Assembly: GCF_009738225.1 (NCBI RefSeq)
Contig: NZ_CP018187.1
Span: 72,501-136,500, forward strand
Direction: 5' to 3'
Length of the DNA stretch: 64,000 nt
Source: Streptococcus salivarius
GTDB taxonomy: Bacteria > Bacillota > Bacilli > Lactobacillales > Streptococcaceae
The notes below the pieces were generated by a model. That model was given only the letters and a program-made list of their open reading frames with translations, ran no database searches and was not told the origin of the DNA. The translations under genes and the position numbers were made by a program. The first letter of the stretch is position 1; each line of letters starts with the position of its first letter. This document shows positions 38,387 to 46,510 of the stretch, piece by piece.

Positions 38387-39197
38387 AGAAGAATTTTATT
38401 TACTGGATGGACGGGAAGATATTTCACTTAATCAGGAGGATTGTGATTATTTTCTATATGAAACAGACGATACCTTTAATTTTAAGAATAAAGAAGATAG
38501 AGGAGTAATAAAAAACACAATTCGTGAAAAATATGAGGAATTTAAAGCCTCTTCTATAAAACAGGAAACATATGAATTAAAACAGGGAACATATAAATTC
38601 TCATTTAGTAGGGACTATACAGAATTAGATACACAAGAAGAATTACGTAAAAAAACTTTTTGGAGTGGCTGGAACAGTATAGCTTATGAAAAGTATATTA
38701 ATGATTCTACTGAACATTACTTTTTTGTTATTGGTGATATTAAGGAAAATACCGACAAGGCTATACGTCTTCATATTATTCATTTTGAGAGAGCGAAATT
38801 AGACAAACTCTTACAAAAAAAAGAATTGGCTGCTAATGGAGTATACTACTTTTACTTTTCACAAGAGAGAGATTTAGATATAGACGAGATATTGAAAAAT
38901 GATTTTTCAAGTTTAGAAGGAACATGGAAAAATGGGAAAAATGAAAAATTAATAATTAAGGGAGCGACCATAACCAATAAAAAACATAAATTGTTCATAC
39001 CTAGTAAGAATGATAATGTAGATTTTCCTTTTCTGTATGTTAAACCATTTTTTGGTGGTGGTTATGCCATGGGTTTACTGAAAGCTGGCGACAAACTTCC
39101 CAAATTTCCAGATGTTTCAAATTATATGAGACCAAGGCTAGTATTAGGTCAAACGCTAGTTCAATACAAAGAGTATGACTACTTTTATAGAAGTTGA
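38370..39197 (+). CDS. Unknown cargo protein 3
   Basis: About 275 soluble residues, very rich in aromatic residues and lysine. The C-terminal 90 residues (LEGTWKNGKNEKLIIKGATITNKKHKLFI... then RLVLGQTLVQYKEYDYFYRS) look like a small beta domain of the DUF6287 type seen in streptococcal lipoproteins, at low confidence. The start is one of GTG 38370, ATG 38373 or ATG 38376, all inside the preceding gene. It is translationally coupled to cargo protein 2. Confidence 0.65.
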   Translation: MMMKYKEEFYLLDGREDISLNQEDCDYFLYETDDTFNFKNKEDRGVIKNTIREKYEEFKASSIKQETYELKQGTYKFSFSRDYTELDTQEELRKKTFWSGWNSIAYEKYINDSTEHYFFVIGDIKENTDKAIRLHIIHFERAKLDKLLQKKELAANGVYYFYFSQERDLDIDEILKNDFSSLEGTWKNGKNEKLIIKGATITNKKHKLFIPSKNDNVDFPFLYVKPFFGGGYAMGLLKAGDKLPKFPDVSNYMRPRLVLGQTLVQYKEYDYFYRS

Positions 39198-39348
39198 TAT
39201 AGTCATAATTAATTGTTAGGAAAACTCAAGTAACTGAATCAAATTTAAACTAGAGATTTAGGGATATATATTAAAGATAAAGCATAGTATTTTCCTATAT
39301 AAAATAAAACCACCTCGAATTAAGAGATGGTTGACTAGTCTATTTTAT

Positions 39349-39369
39349 GGTGTTAATTGGTGTCAATTT
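39349..39369. repeat. Right arm-type repeat of element A
   Basis: GGTGTTAATT followed by GGTGTCAATT, the counterpart of the left arm repeat at 30757. The rest of 39198-39475 is AT-rich and without a gene. Confidence 0.6.
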
Positions 39370-39475
39370 TATCTAAATGTATGGATTTCAGTCTATTTTC
39401 ATGGAAGTTTCATTATTTTAAATATTGATATAAAGGGATTTGTAAGTATTGAGAGTTTGTAGTTTTCAATAGAGA

Positions 39476-39750
39476 AATTCTCAAAACGTTAATTCGTTAC
39501 TGGACAGCAGAGTCCAAACGAAAACACTTTGCAACTTGCAAGGTGTTTTTTTGTATGAGAATTGGCGGTGCGCAATTAGGATAGTTCTAGCGACTTTAGT
39601 CGCATAGAGATATGCTATGCATAGTTGCCCCAAGAAAATAAGCGAAGCGACATTTGATTGGATGGCAACCACTGCACTCAAAACGTTAATCAATACGATA
39701 CTATCAACGTTTACAGACATTCAAGAATTTTCTCTTGGATGTCTTTTTTG
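39476..39750 (+). repeat. Junction module, copy 1 (attR of A)
   Basis: Starts with the 18-bp direct repeat of element A. It carries a hairpin with T run (39522-39552, AAACACTTTGCA pairing across ACT), several small stem-loops (for example GCGACTTTAGTCGC) and GTTGCC/GGCAAC pairing. It ends at a second core, AAACGTTAAT (39681-39690), with inverted partner AACGTTT at 39706, and a terminator-like stem near 39715-39750. Copies 2 and 3 are about 95 percent alike by eye. Confidence 0.85.
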
Positions 39751-39820
39751 TATAAAAAATAGTTGTTTTTCGGAAAGTTAGCTATTAATATTTATCAATG
39801 ATAAAAATAGCATGTTTTAA

Positions 39821-39857
39821 GGGACTGACCCCAAAAAGTGAGAATTTAATAAAAAGA
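39821..39857 (+). mobile_element. IS end remnant left of copY
   Basis: GGGACTGACCCC followed by AGTGAGAATTTAAT matches, in inverted orientation, the sequence at 42892-42930 right of copB (GGCACTGACCCCC, then ATGAGAATTAAAT). The pair brackets the copper operon like terminal repeats of an insertion sequence. The family is not certain. Confidence 0.55.
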
Positions 39858-39858
39858 C

Positions 39859-39919
39859 TTGACATAATTCGTTTACAATGGTAAACTTATTTTAAACATA
39901 TTCGTTTACATCTGTAGAC
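39859..39919 (+). promoter_or_regulatory. copYB promoter with two cop boxes
   Basis: TTGACA (39859-39864), 17 bases, then TAAACT with an upstream TGG. The first operator, GTTTACAATGGTAAAC (39871-39886), covers the -10 region. The second, GTTTACATCTGTAGAC (39904-39919), contains a perfect TACANNTGTA cop box. Repression by copper-free CopY is expected. Confidence 0.88.
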
Positions 39920-39937
39920 AACTAGGAGGGAAGGAGA

Positions 39938-40387
39938 ATGAGCACAATAGAATTTAATACTTATATCACAGATGCAGAATGGGAAGTCATGCGTGTAGTT
40001 TGGGCAAATGATCGAGTAACTAGTAAAAAAGTCATTTCCGTATTGCAAGAAAAAATGGACTGGACACAATCCACTATCAAAACGATCTTAGGTCGATTAG
40101 TTGGAAAAGGCGTACTAAATACAGTGCATGAAGGTAGAAAGTTTATTTACACTGCCAATATTGAAGAGACAGAAGCCGTAAGGGATTATGCAGAAGATAT
40201 TTTTAACCGTATTTGCAATAAGAAAGTCGGAAATGTAATAGGAAGCATCATTGAAGATCATGTTTTAAGCTTCGATGATATAGATCGACTAGAAAAAATA
40301 TTAGAGATGAAAAAATCTTTCGCAGTAGAAGAAGTGGATTGCAATTGTCCAGAAGGACAATGCGAATGTCATTTACATCATCATTAA
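39938..40387 (+). CDS. copY: CopY, copper-responsive repressor
   Basis: A 149-residue BlaI/CopY-type repressor. The N-terminal winged helix (ITDAEWEVMRVVWANDRVTSKKVISVLQEKMDWTQSTIKTILGRLVGKG) binds the cop boxes upstream. The C-terminal CNCPEGQCEC provides the CxCxxxxCxC site where Cu(I) displaces zinc, followed by a His-rich end. The ribosome binding site is AAGGAG. It is the first gene of a two-gene operon. Confidence 0.95.
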   Translation: MSTIEFNTYITDAEWEVMRVVWANDRVTSKKVISVLQEKMDWTQSTIKTILGRLVGKGVLNTVHEGRKFIYTANIEETEAVRDYAEDIFNRICNKKVGNVIGSIIEDHVLSFDDIDRLEKILEMKKSFAVEEVDCNCPEGQCECHLHHH

Positions 40388-40406
40388 GCATAAGGAGGAA
40401 TTTAAG

Positions 40407-42587
40407 ATGAATAATGACAACAAATATTCGTCCCATAATCACCATGATTATGACGACATGGATAAGTTAAAACACGAGCATGGAATCACCGATGAACATG
40501 GATACCATAAGGATCAACATCAAGTACATCAAGCTGGGCATGATCACTGCGGGCACAGTGGACATGATCACAGCGGGCATAATCACAGCGGACACAGTGG
40601 GCATGATCACAGCGGGCATAATCACAGCGGGCACAGTGGGCATGCCCACCATCATCACGGAAGCTTTAAGGAACTTTTCTTAAAGTCATTGCCACTAGGA
40701 ATCATTATTATGTTCTTTTCCCCTTTGCATGGATTTAAACTACCATTCCAGTTTACTTTTCCATATTCTGATATTGTAGTAGCTATTTTATCTACTATAT
40801 TAATTATTTATGGGGGACGTCCATTCTATCAAGGTGCAGTTGACGAATTTAAACAAAAAAAACCTGGAATGATGGCACTCGTTTCTTTAGGTATAAGTGT
40901 TTCATATTTATACAGTATTTATGCTGTGATCATTACCTACGTAACGGGTGAACACTTGATGGACTTTTTCTTTGAATTTGCTTCATTACTATTAATCATG
41001 CTATTAGGTCACTGGATTGAGATGAAAGCTATTGGAGAAGCAGGAGACGCACAAGCAGCATTGGCTAAGTTAGTGCCGAAAGATGCTCACGTTGTATTAG
41101 AAGACGATTCAATTGAAACACGACCAGTTGCTGACTTACAGGTAGGTGATTTAATTCGTGTTCAAGCCGGAGAAAATGTGCCAGCAGACGGGATTATCGA
41201 GCGTGGCGAATCACGTTTAAATGAAGCTCTTTTGACTGGAGAATCAAAAGCAGTTAAAAAAGGCCCTGGCGATGAAGTAATCGGGGGCTCAACAAATGGA
41301 GAAGGGGTTCTTTATATTAAAGTGAATGAGACAGGTGATCAATCCTTCATCTCTCAAGTTCAGAATTTAATCAGCCAAGCTCAAAGTCAGCCTTCCAGAG
41401 CAGAAAATATTGCTCAAAAGGTTGCAGGGTGGCTCTTCTATATTGCTGTTATTGTCGCGCTAATTGCTTTTGTAGTGTGGATGATTATTGGAGATATCCC
41501 AACGGCAGTTATATTTACTATTACTACATTAGTTATTGCTTGTCCGCACGCATTGGGTCTGGCTATTCCATTGGTAACCGCCCGTAGCACAAGCTTAGGA
41601 GCTAGCCGTGGCTTACTAGTAAAAGACCGCCAAGCCTTAGAAATAGCTCAAGATGCAGATGTGATTATTTTAGATAAAACGGGTACTTTAACAACTGGTG
41701 AATTTAAAGTATTAGATGTAAAACTTCTTAATGACAAATATACAAAAGAGGAAATCATTGCCTTATTGGCAGGTATTGAAGGAGGATCTAGCCACCCAAT
41801 TGCTCAATCAATTGTAAGTTTCGCCGAGCAGCAAAATATACGTCCAGCATCTTTTGATTCGATTGATGTGATTTCCGGTTCTGGAGTAGAGGGTAAAGCA
41901 GGTGGGCACCGTTACCAATTAATCAGTCAAAAAGCCTATGGACGTAATCTTGATATGGATACTCCAAAGGGAGCAACTCTTAGTGTCTTAGTAGAAAACG
42001 ATGATGCCATTGGTGCTGTAGCTTTAGGGGACGAATTAAAACCAACAAGTAAAGAGTTAATTAAAGCTCTTAAAAAGAACAATATTCGACCAATTATGGC
42101 AACAGGTGATAATGAAAAAGCGGCTCAAGGCGCGGCAGTAGATTTAGGGATTGAATATAGATCAAATCAATCTCCACAAGACAAATATGAGTTAGTTAAA
42201 ACACTTAAAGATGAAGGAAAGAAAGTTATCATGGTAGGTGATGGTGTAAATGATGCTCCTTCTCTTGCCTTAGCAGATGTTGGTATAGCTATAGGTGCTG
42301 GAACTCAAGTTGCGTTGGATTCAGCTGATGTCATATTGACTCAATCCGATCCAGGAGATATTGGATCATTCATTGATTTAGCACACAAAACAACTCGTAA
42401 AATGAAACAAAACCTATTTTGGGGAGCTGGTTATAACTTTATAGCTATCCCTCTAGCTGCAGGAATTTTGGCTCCTATTGGTATCACATTAAGCCCTGCA
42501 TTAGGAGCAATCCTAATGTCTGTGTCAACAGTCATCGTCGCCATTAATGCTATGTTATTACGTTTAGATCCAAAAAATAACGGTTAA
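40407..42587 (+). CDS. copB: CopB-type copper-exporting P-type ATPase
   Basis: A 726-residue P1B ATPase that pumps copper out of the cell. In place of a CxxC metal-binding domain it has a long His-rich N-terminus (about 1-88) with repeats of HSGHDHSGHN. The motifs are the CPH membrane metal site (IACPHALG), phosphorylation motif DKTGTLT, GDGVNDAPSLA in the hinge and the actuator LLTGES. CPH plus His-rich tail defines the CopB/TcrB type. copA and copZ are missing. The operon ends in debris. Confidence 0.95.
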   Translation: MNNDNKYSSHNHHDYDDMDKLKHEHGITDEHGYHKDQHQVHQAGHDHCGHSGHDHSGHNHSGHSGHDHSGHNHSGHSGHAHHHHGSFKELFLKSLPLGIIIMFFSPLHGFKLPFQFTFPYSDIVVAILSTILIIYGGRPFYQGAVDEFKQKKPGMMALVSLGISVSYLYSIYAVIITYVTGEHLMDFFFEFASLLLIMLLGHWIEMKAIGEAGDAQAALAKLVPKDAHVVLEDDSIETRPVADLQVGDLIRVQAGENVPADGIIERGESRLNEALLTGESKAVKKGPGDEVIGGSTNGEGVLYIKVNETGDQSFISQVQNLISQAQSQPSRAENIAQKVAGWLFYIAVIVALIAFVVWMIIGDIPTAVIFTITTLVIACPHALGLAIPLVTARSTSLGASRGLLVKDRQALEIAQDADVIILDKTGTLTTGEFKVLDVKLLNDKYTKEEIIALLAGIEGGSSHPIAQSIVSFAEQQNIRPASFDSIDVISGSGVEGKAGGHRYQLISQKAYGRNLDMDTPKGATLSVLVENDDAIGAVALGDELKPTSKELIKALKKNNIRPIMATGDNEKAAQGAAVDLGIEYRSNQSPQDKYELVKTLKDEGKKVIMVGDGVNDAPSLALADVGIAIGAGTQVALDSADVILTQSDPGDIGSFIDLAHKTTRKMKQNLFWGAGYNFIAIPLAAGILAPIGITLSPALGAILMSVSTVIVAINAMLLRLDPKNNG
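40535..40650 (+). repeat. In-frame tandem repeat in copB
   Basis: Imperfect repeats, roughly 39 bases long and built from GGGCATGATCACAGC-like 15- to 18-base units, encode the His/Gly-rich metal-binding tail. All are in frame. Slippage could change the number of histidines. Confidence 0.8.
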
Positions 42588-42671
42588 CAGATTGAATGAT
42601 GGAAACTCCTTAAAGTATCAAGATACAATAGTTTTACAGGAGAAAAAGAGATGTAAGTAATGGCTCTTTGT

Positions 42672-42718
42672 AAAATCGTGTTGGTAGAAGTAGACGATTT
42701 TTCTACCAACACGATTTT
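42672..42718 (+). terminator. Strong hairpin after copB
   Basis: An 18-bp perfect inverted repeat (AAAATCGTGTTGGTAGAA and complement) with an 11-base loop, ending in T residues. It may terminate copYB. The flanking GGCTCTTTGT also looks like an insertion-sequence tip. Just before it, AGGAG-N7-ATG-TAA may be the start of a lost copZ. The rest of 42588-43232 holds only IS debris and AT-rich sequence. Confidence 0.65.
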
Positions 42719-42782
42719 TAATTTATTATAGAACTGATTTCTGTTAAAATCCTAAAAGCCACCTATTTCGACAGTTTTATAG

Positions 42783-42930
42783 CTTGTTATTCTATTTTCT
42801 TGACAATAATACCACCGTCTCCACACGTTTTTTAACCATAAAAAGCCACCTCCATGAGCATTTGATTATATTGTACCAAATCCAACTTGGAGGTGTTTTT
42901 ATTTAATTCTCATTTACGGGGGTCAGTGCC
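42783..42930 (-). pseudogene. IS remnant with truncated transposase start
   Basis: On the minus strand an IS-like tip (GGCACTGACCCC at the 42930 end) is followed by GGAGGTGG and a start MVKKRVETVV that soon meets a stop. The rest of the transposase is gone. This is the inverted counterpart of 39821-39857. Confidence 0.5.
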
Positions 42931-43232
42931 AATTAAAATTGCGTATTTTTTATTTAAAATGTATTAGAATTAAATTCATATAAAATATGCACGAAAAATA
43001 AATCAAAATTAAAAAGTACAAATTAATGAAGTGATTATTGATAAAAATAGTTAATAATTGGTTAAACAAAATATATAACTCGTTTATAAATTTATAGAAA
43101 TGAACCATTATAAATCTCCTCTTAAATATTGAAAAAACCATTGGCAGTGGACATACTTTAAGACTATATATTTCTGAAACTAGTTTCACAATACAAATAT
43201 TGACATGCAATTATTAATTGGTGGATTTTAAG

Positions 43233-43284
43233 TTGACATCTACAAAGCTTAATGTTAGAATACATTCAAAAATATATTTGAATG
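43233..43284 (+). promoter_or_regulatory. cadD-cadC promoter and ArsR-type operator
   Basis: TTGACA (43233-43238), 17 bases, TAGAAT with upstream TGT (43253-43261). CATTCAAA (43263-43270) faces TTTGAATG (43277-43284) as a perfect 8-bp palindrome with a six-base centre over the transcription start. This is the usual form of CadC operators. Confidence 0.85.
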
Positions 43285-43293
43285 AGGTATTTT

Positions 43294-43908
43294 ATGATTC
43301 AAAATGTTGTTACTTCAATAATCCTGTATTCTGGGACAGCCGTAGACTTACTTATTATCCTAATGTTATTTTTTGCCAAAAGAAAAAGCAGAAAGGACAT
43401 CATTAACATCTATTTAGGACAATTTCTAGGCTCTGTTAGTCTAATATTCCTAAGTTTGCTTTTTGCATTTGTCTTAAATTATATTCCTAGTAAAGAGATT
43501 TTAGGTTTACTCGGTTTGATTCCAATTTTCCTAGGCCTCAAGGTTTTGCTTTTAGGAGATTCTGATGGAGAAGCTATTGCAAAAGATGGTTTGCGAAAAG
43601 ACAATAAAAACCTGATTTTTCTAGTCGCTATGATTACTTTTGCAAGTTGTGGCGCTGACAATATTGGTGTCTTTGTCCCATATTTTACCACCTTAAATTT
43701 AGCGAATTTGATAGTGACTTTACTTACTTTTCTAGTCATGATTTATCTCTTGGTTTTTTCTGCCCAAAAATTAGCACAAGTCCCTTCTGTTGGAGAAACT
43801 TTGGAAAAATATAGCAGATGGTTTATTGCCGTTGTCTATTTAGGATTGGGGATGTATATCCTGATTGAAAACAACAGCTTTGACATGCTATGGGCTGTGT
43901 TAGGCTAG
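43294..43908 (+). CDS. cadD: CadD-family cadmium resistance transporter
   Basis: A 204-residue membrane protein with about five to six spans. It has the family pattern VVTSIILYSGTAVDLLIILMLFF at the N-terminus and MITFASCGADNIGVFVPYF in the middle. CadD gives resistance to cadmium by export or sequestration. The ATG at 43294 is chosen because GAGG lies six bases upstream. An earlier in-frame ATG overlaps the operator. Followed by its regulator 11 bases later. Confidence 0.9.
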   Translation: MIQNVVTSIILYSGTAVDLLIILMLFFAKRKSRKDIINIYLGQFLGSVSLIFLSLLFAFVLNYIPSKEILGLLGLIPIFLGLKVLLLGDSDGEAIAKDGLRKDNKNLIFLVAMITFASCGADNIGVFVPYFTTLNLANLIVTLLTFLVMIYLLVFSAQKLAQVPSVGETLEKYSRWFIAVVYLGLGMYILIENNSFDMLWAVLG

Positions 43909-43919
43909 GAGAAAAAATT

Positions 43920-44258
43920 ATGAAAAAAGATAGTATCTGTCAAGTGGATGTTATAAATCAACAAAATGTTACAACCGCAACGAACTACCTTGAAAAGGAA
44001 AAAGTCCAAAAATCACTTCGCATTTTATCAAAATTTACCGATAATAAACAGATAAATATCATCTTTTATCTCCTTGCCGTCGAAGAACTCTGTGTCTGCG
44101 ATATAGCCTGTTTATTAAATCTCAGTATGGCATCTGCCTCCCACCATCTTCGTAAACTAGCCAATCAAAACATCTTGGACACTAGAAGAGAGGGGAAAAT
44201 TATATATTATTTTATAAAAGATGAGGAAATCAGAGATTTTTTTAATCAACTAGGATAA
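43920..44258 (+). CDS. cadC: CadC/CadX-type ArsR regulator
   Basis: A 112-residue ArsR/SmtB winged-helix repressor. The metal-sensing ELCVCDIACLL motif sits in helix 4 region and the recognition helix reads MASASHHLRKLANQNILDTRREGKIIYYF. A further Cys near the N-terminus (SICQVDV) completes the expected thiolate site for Cd/Pb/Zn. AGGAG precedes the ATG. It should bind the palindrome upstream of cadD and release it on metal. Confidence 0.92.
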   Translation: MKKDSICQVDVINQQNVTTATNYLEKEKVQKSLRILSKFTDNKQINIIFYLLAVEELCVCDIACLLNLSMASASHHLRKLANQNILDTRREGKIIYYFIKDEEIRDFFNQLG

Positions 44259-44301
44259 CAACTATTTTTACTACTTTTCCATGATTATAGGGAGATTATA
44301 T

Positions 44302-44436
44302 ATGAAATTTTTTGATGAAAATTACTCACAAGAAATACCTACTCGTATCAAATGTTTAAGAAAAAAGTATAATTTAAAGCAAAGCGACCTAGGTAATGCA
44401 GGTCAAGTTAGCCAAGTTGAAAAGGGAGGAATTTGA
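44302..44436 (+). pseudogene. Truncated XRE-family regulator
   Basis: Reads MKFFDENYSQEIPTRIKCLRKKYNLKQSDL and stops after 44 residues within the helix-turn-helix (VSQVEKGGI). A full regulator would continue. The break joins directly to the next truncated gene, suggesting one deletion. Confidence 0.65.
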
Positions 44437-44442
44437 AAGAAT

Positions 44443-44790
44443 TTGTATCTTTTATTTTTTGTTTCATTTATGCCCTATGCTACTGGAATAGTTAGTAGTC
44501 ATTTCATGAATCATACGGCACAGCTCTTTTATGGACTGATCGTTATTGTTTCAACGGTAGCAAACTGGTTTTTACATAAAGTAATTGATAAACCCAATAT
44601 AGATCAGAAAGAATTACTTGAAGCTACCGCACAATATAGGAAGTTATTGATACCTGACCTAATAATTAAAGGAGTGGGATTGATTCTATCCTTAATTCTC
44701 TATCCTCCGATTATGATGTATAGTGTTTTAATTGCGGCATTTTACATCATAACTTTAAAAACACTATCCGAAAAAAGAGTGAATAACTAA
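44443..44790 (+). pseudogene. 5'-truncated TMEM175-like channel gene
   Basis: About 115 residues similar in layout to the C-terminal two thirds of a TMEM175/DUF1211 channel (FVSFMPYATGIVSSHFMNHTAQLFYGLIV). The N-terminal FSDA signature span is missing. A complete relative is at 62024. From 44791 to 44955 I see no gene. Confidence 0.6.
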
Positions 44791-44955
44791 AAAACGGTGA
44801 CCAAAGTTAGGTGTATTATTTTAATGCTTAGAGACCTAAACTATTCCCCTATTTTAAAAATATTGATTCAGATTTTATGAAATTAAAAAGTAGATATTGT
44901 TCAGAAAATCCTTGATATTACGCTGTTTTTAGTCCAACTGAAATCCATACTTTCC

Positions 44956-45262
44956 AAACCAGGTCTTAAGAAAGCTCGTAAAGCTAGCCAGTTCTCTAAA
45001 CGTTAATTCGTTACTGGACAGCAGAGTACAAACGAAAACACTTTGCAACTTGCAAGGTGTTTTTTGTATGAGAATTGGCGGTGCGCAATTAGGATAGCTC
45101 TAGCGACTTTAGTCGCATAGAGATATGCTATGCATAGTTGCCCCAAGAAAATAAGCGAAGCGATATTTGATTGGATGGCAACCACTGCACTCAAAACGTT
45201 AATCAATACGATTATATCAACGTTTCAAGACATTCAAGAGTTATCTCTTGGATGTCTTTTTT
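44956..45262 (+). repeat. Junction module, copy 2, with rpsI tail
   Basis: The first 51 bases encode [16 protein letters not shown] and stop, the exact C-terminus of S9, but with codons different from the resident rpsI (for example AGCCAG for TCACAA). It continues TTCGTTACTGGACAG, a T-run hairpin (45035-45066) and the same stem-loops as copy 1, then the second core (45194-45203) with AACGTTT at 45219 and a terminator-like stem, GACATTCAAGAG/CTCTTGGATGTC. Confidence 0.88.
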
Positions 45263-45300
45263 TATCAAAAAATCTATAGTTTCCCTGAAATTTCCCTGAC

Positions 45301-46509
45301 CTAATTTTTAAGATTCCTAAATGCAATTTCACCAACAGTTTGATTTACTATATCTTTAGTATTAACATAAGTCTTTGTAATTTCTTTGTCACTATGAGTT
45401 AAGTCTTCAGAAATTACTTCAAGTGGAACTCCAGCTTGTTTTGCGAGTGTCGCACCAGTATGTCTTAGTTTGTGTGGGGAAGCTGGTGCTAGTTCAGAGT
45501 GCCTGCGTCTGACTGATTTCATTCTATAATTCAGATAATCTATATGGAGTGGTAAGTTAATATTGTTTGAACGATCATTATAGGTGAAAACAAACTGTTT
45601 TTGATTTTGTCGAAGACCAAATAGTTTAAGTTCTTCTTGTTGCTTCACTTTCCATTTTGCCAGTAAGCCCATCAATTCAACTGGAGCTTTAAAAATAGTC
45701 TTTTTATTGCCTTTTGTTGATTTGACATTACCAAAACGGTCTAGTGCTTGCTCAATAAGTATTTCTCCAGTAGAAAAATTAATGTGTTTCCATTGCAAAG
45801 CATAACTTTCTGATTTTCGGTCAGATAAGAAGAATGTCGTATAAAAGAGCGTGTAATCTTTTAGGTCTATTAGGCCATTTTCTAAATCTGTATCAAAAGC
45901 TAGTAGCCAAGATGTTAACTCCTCTTTATCTAGGGAAAGATCTTCCTCACGTTTGCTTTCTTTAAGGAGAATCTTTTTATTAGCTTTAATTCTACTAATT
46001 GTTTTTCGAAGTTTATTTGAAGGAATATAATCTAGTTCCTCAGCCCAATCAAATACGGAGTTAACATAGCTTCTAATCACTTTAAAATTAGCATAGCTAT
46101 TTGCTTTGGGAGTGAGTAGTGAAAGAATAAGTTGTTTATTATTATTTAGGTATTCAATGGAATATTTACCTAGAATAGGTAAGATATGTAGTCTGAAGAG
46201 GTTTTCTGTTTGAAAAACAGCTACCTTTGTAGGTGGTTTAATTGTAGTTGTGGTTTGACCTGCCTTGTAAGGTTCTAACCAAATTTGTTTATAAAAGTTC
46301 TCAAAAGTGATTTCTTCCTTTTTATCAACAGGAAGATTATTTCTTGCTTTTTCTATATTCACTGCAAATTTAAGTTCAGCTTCCCTAGCCTCCCTTTTTG
46401 TTTTAAAACGCTTTTCATAATATTGCCCCAGACCCAGTTTCCCTTGAATATCAGTGGGAACATAGAGTTTTAATTGATAGGTTCTATTTTTCGTTTTCTT
46501 AAAAGCCAT
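45301..46509 (-). CDS. Tyrosine integrase of element C
   Basis: A 402-residue recombinase, unlike the integrase of element A except in the catalytic core. It has an N-terminal arm-binding domain (NRTYQLKLYVPTDIQGKLG), SAM-like domain (about 66-165) and catalytic residues R231 (LSDRKSESYAL), H346 and R349 (SPHKLRHTGAT), H372 (LTHSD) and Y381 (ITKTYVN). The set is complete. Its stop codon is 76 bases from the AACGTTT core, placing it at the element end as expected. Confidence 0.92.
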   Translation of the reverse strand: MAFKKTKNRTYQLKLYVPTDIQGKLGLGQYYEKRFKTKREAREAELKFAVNIEKARNNLPVDKKEEITFENFYKQIWLEPYKAGQTTTTIKPPTKVAVFQTENLFRLHILPILGKYSIEYLNNNKQLILSLLTPKANSYANFKVIRSYVNSVFDWAEELDYIPSNKLRKTISRIKANKKILLKESKREEDLSLDKEELTSWLLAFDTDLENGLIDLKDYTLFYTTFFLSDRKSESYALQWKHINFSTGEILIEQALDRFGNVKSTKGNKKTIFKAPVELMGLLAKWKVKQQEELKLFGLRQNQKQFVFTYNDRSNNINLPLHIDYLNYRMKSVRRRHSELAPASPHKLRHTGATLAKQAGVPLEVISEDLTHSDKEITKTYVNTKDIVNQTVGEIAFRNLKN

Positions 46510-46510
46510 T

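Larger units (their letters stand above)
30720..39493. mobile_element. Element A: integrative mobilizable element in rpsI
   Basis: An 8.8-kb unit bounded by 18-bp direct repeats. The left, minus-strand half holds integrase, excisionase, Rep_2 initiator, nick-site hairpin, two small proteins, a TcpA-like ATPase and a sigma-like regulator. The right, plus-strand half holds three cargo genes. No full conjugation module is present, so helper-dependent transfer is inferred. The set matches streptococcal IMEs with rolling-circle-type initiators and TcpA-like coupling proteins. Confidence 0.82.
39494..45006. mobile_element. Element B: integrase-less metal-resistance segment
   Basis: A 5.5-kb stretch between junction modules 1 and 2 with copper and cadmium resistance operons, IS remnants and two truncated genes. 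There is no integrase or relaxase. Being flanked by att-like modules, it resembles a cis-mobilizable element left after loss of mobility genes. Confidence 0.65.

Noticed and set aside
39481..39720. Open frames on the minus strand of the junction modules (also 45003-45206 and 62621-62866) with similar 67-81 aa products
   Set aside because: They run through the att cores and hairpins, have no ribosome binding site, and are alike only because the DNA is repeated. Non-coding repeat is the better explanation.
40535..40650. Possible CRISPR-like short repeats
   Set aside because: The units are contiguous, without spacers, and encode the in-frame His-rich tail of CopB.
45230..45264. Terminator of the element C integrase gene
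   Set aside because: The T run follows the stem only on the plus strand, so it cannot serve the minus-strand integrase. It is better read as part of the junction module.
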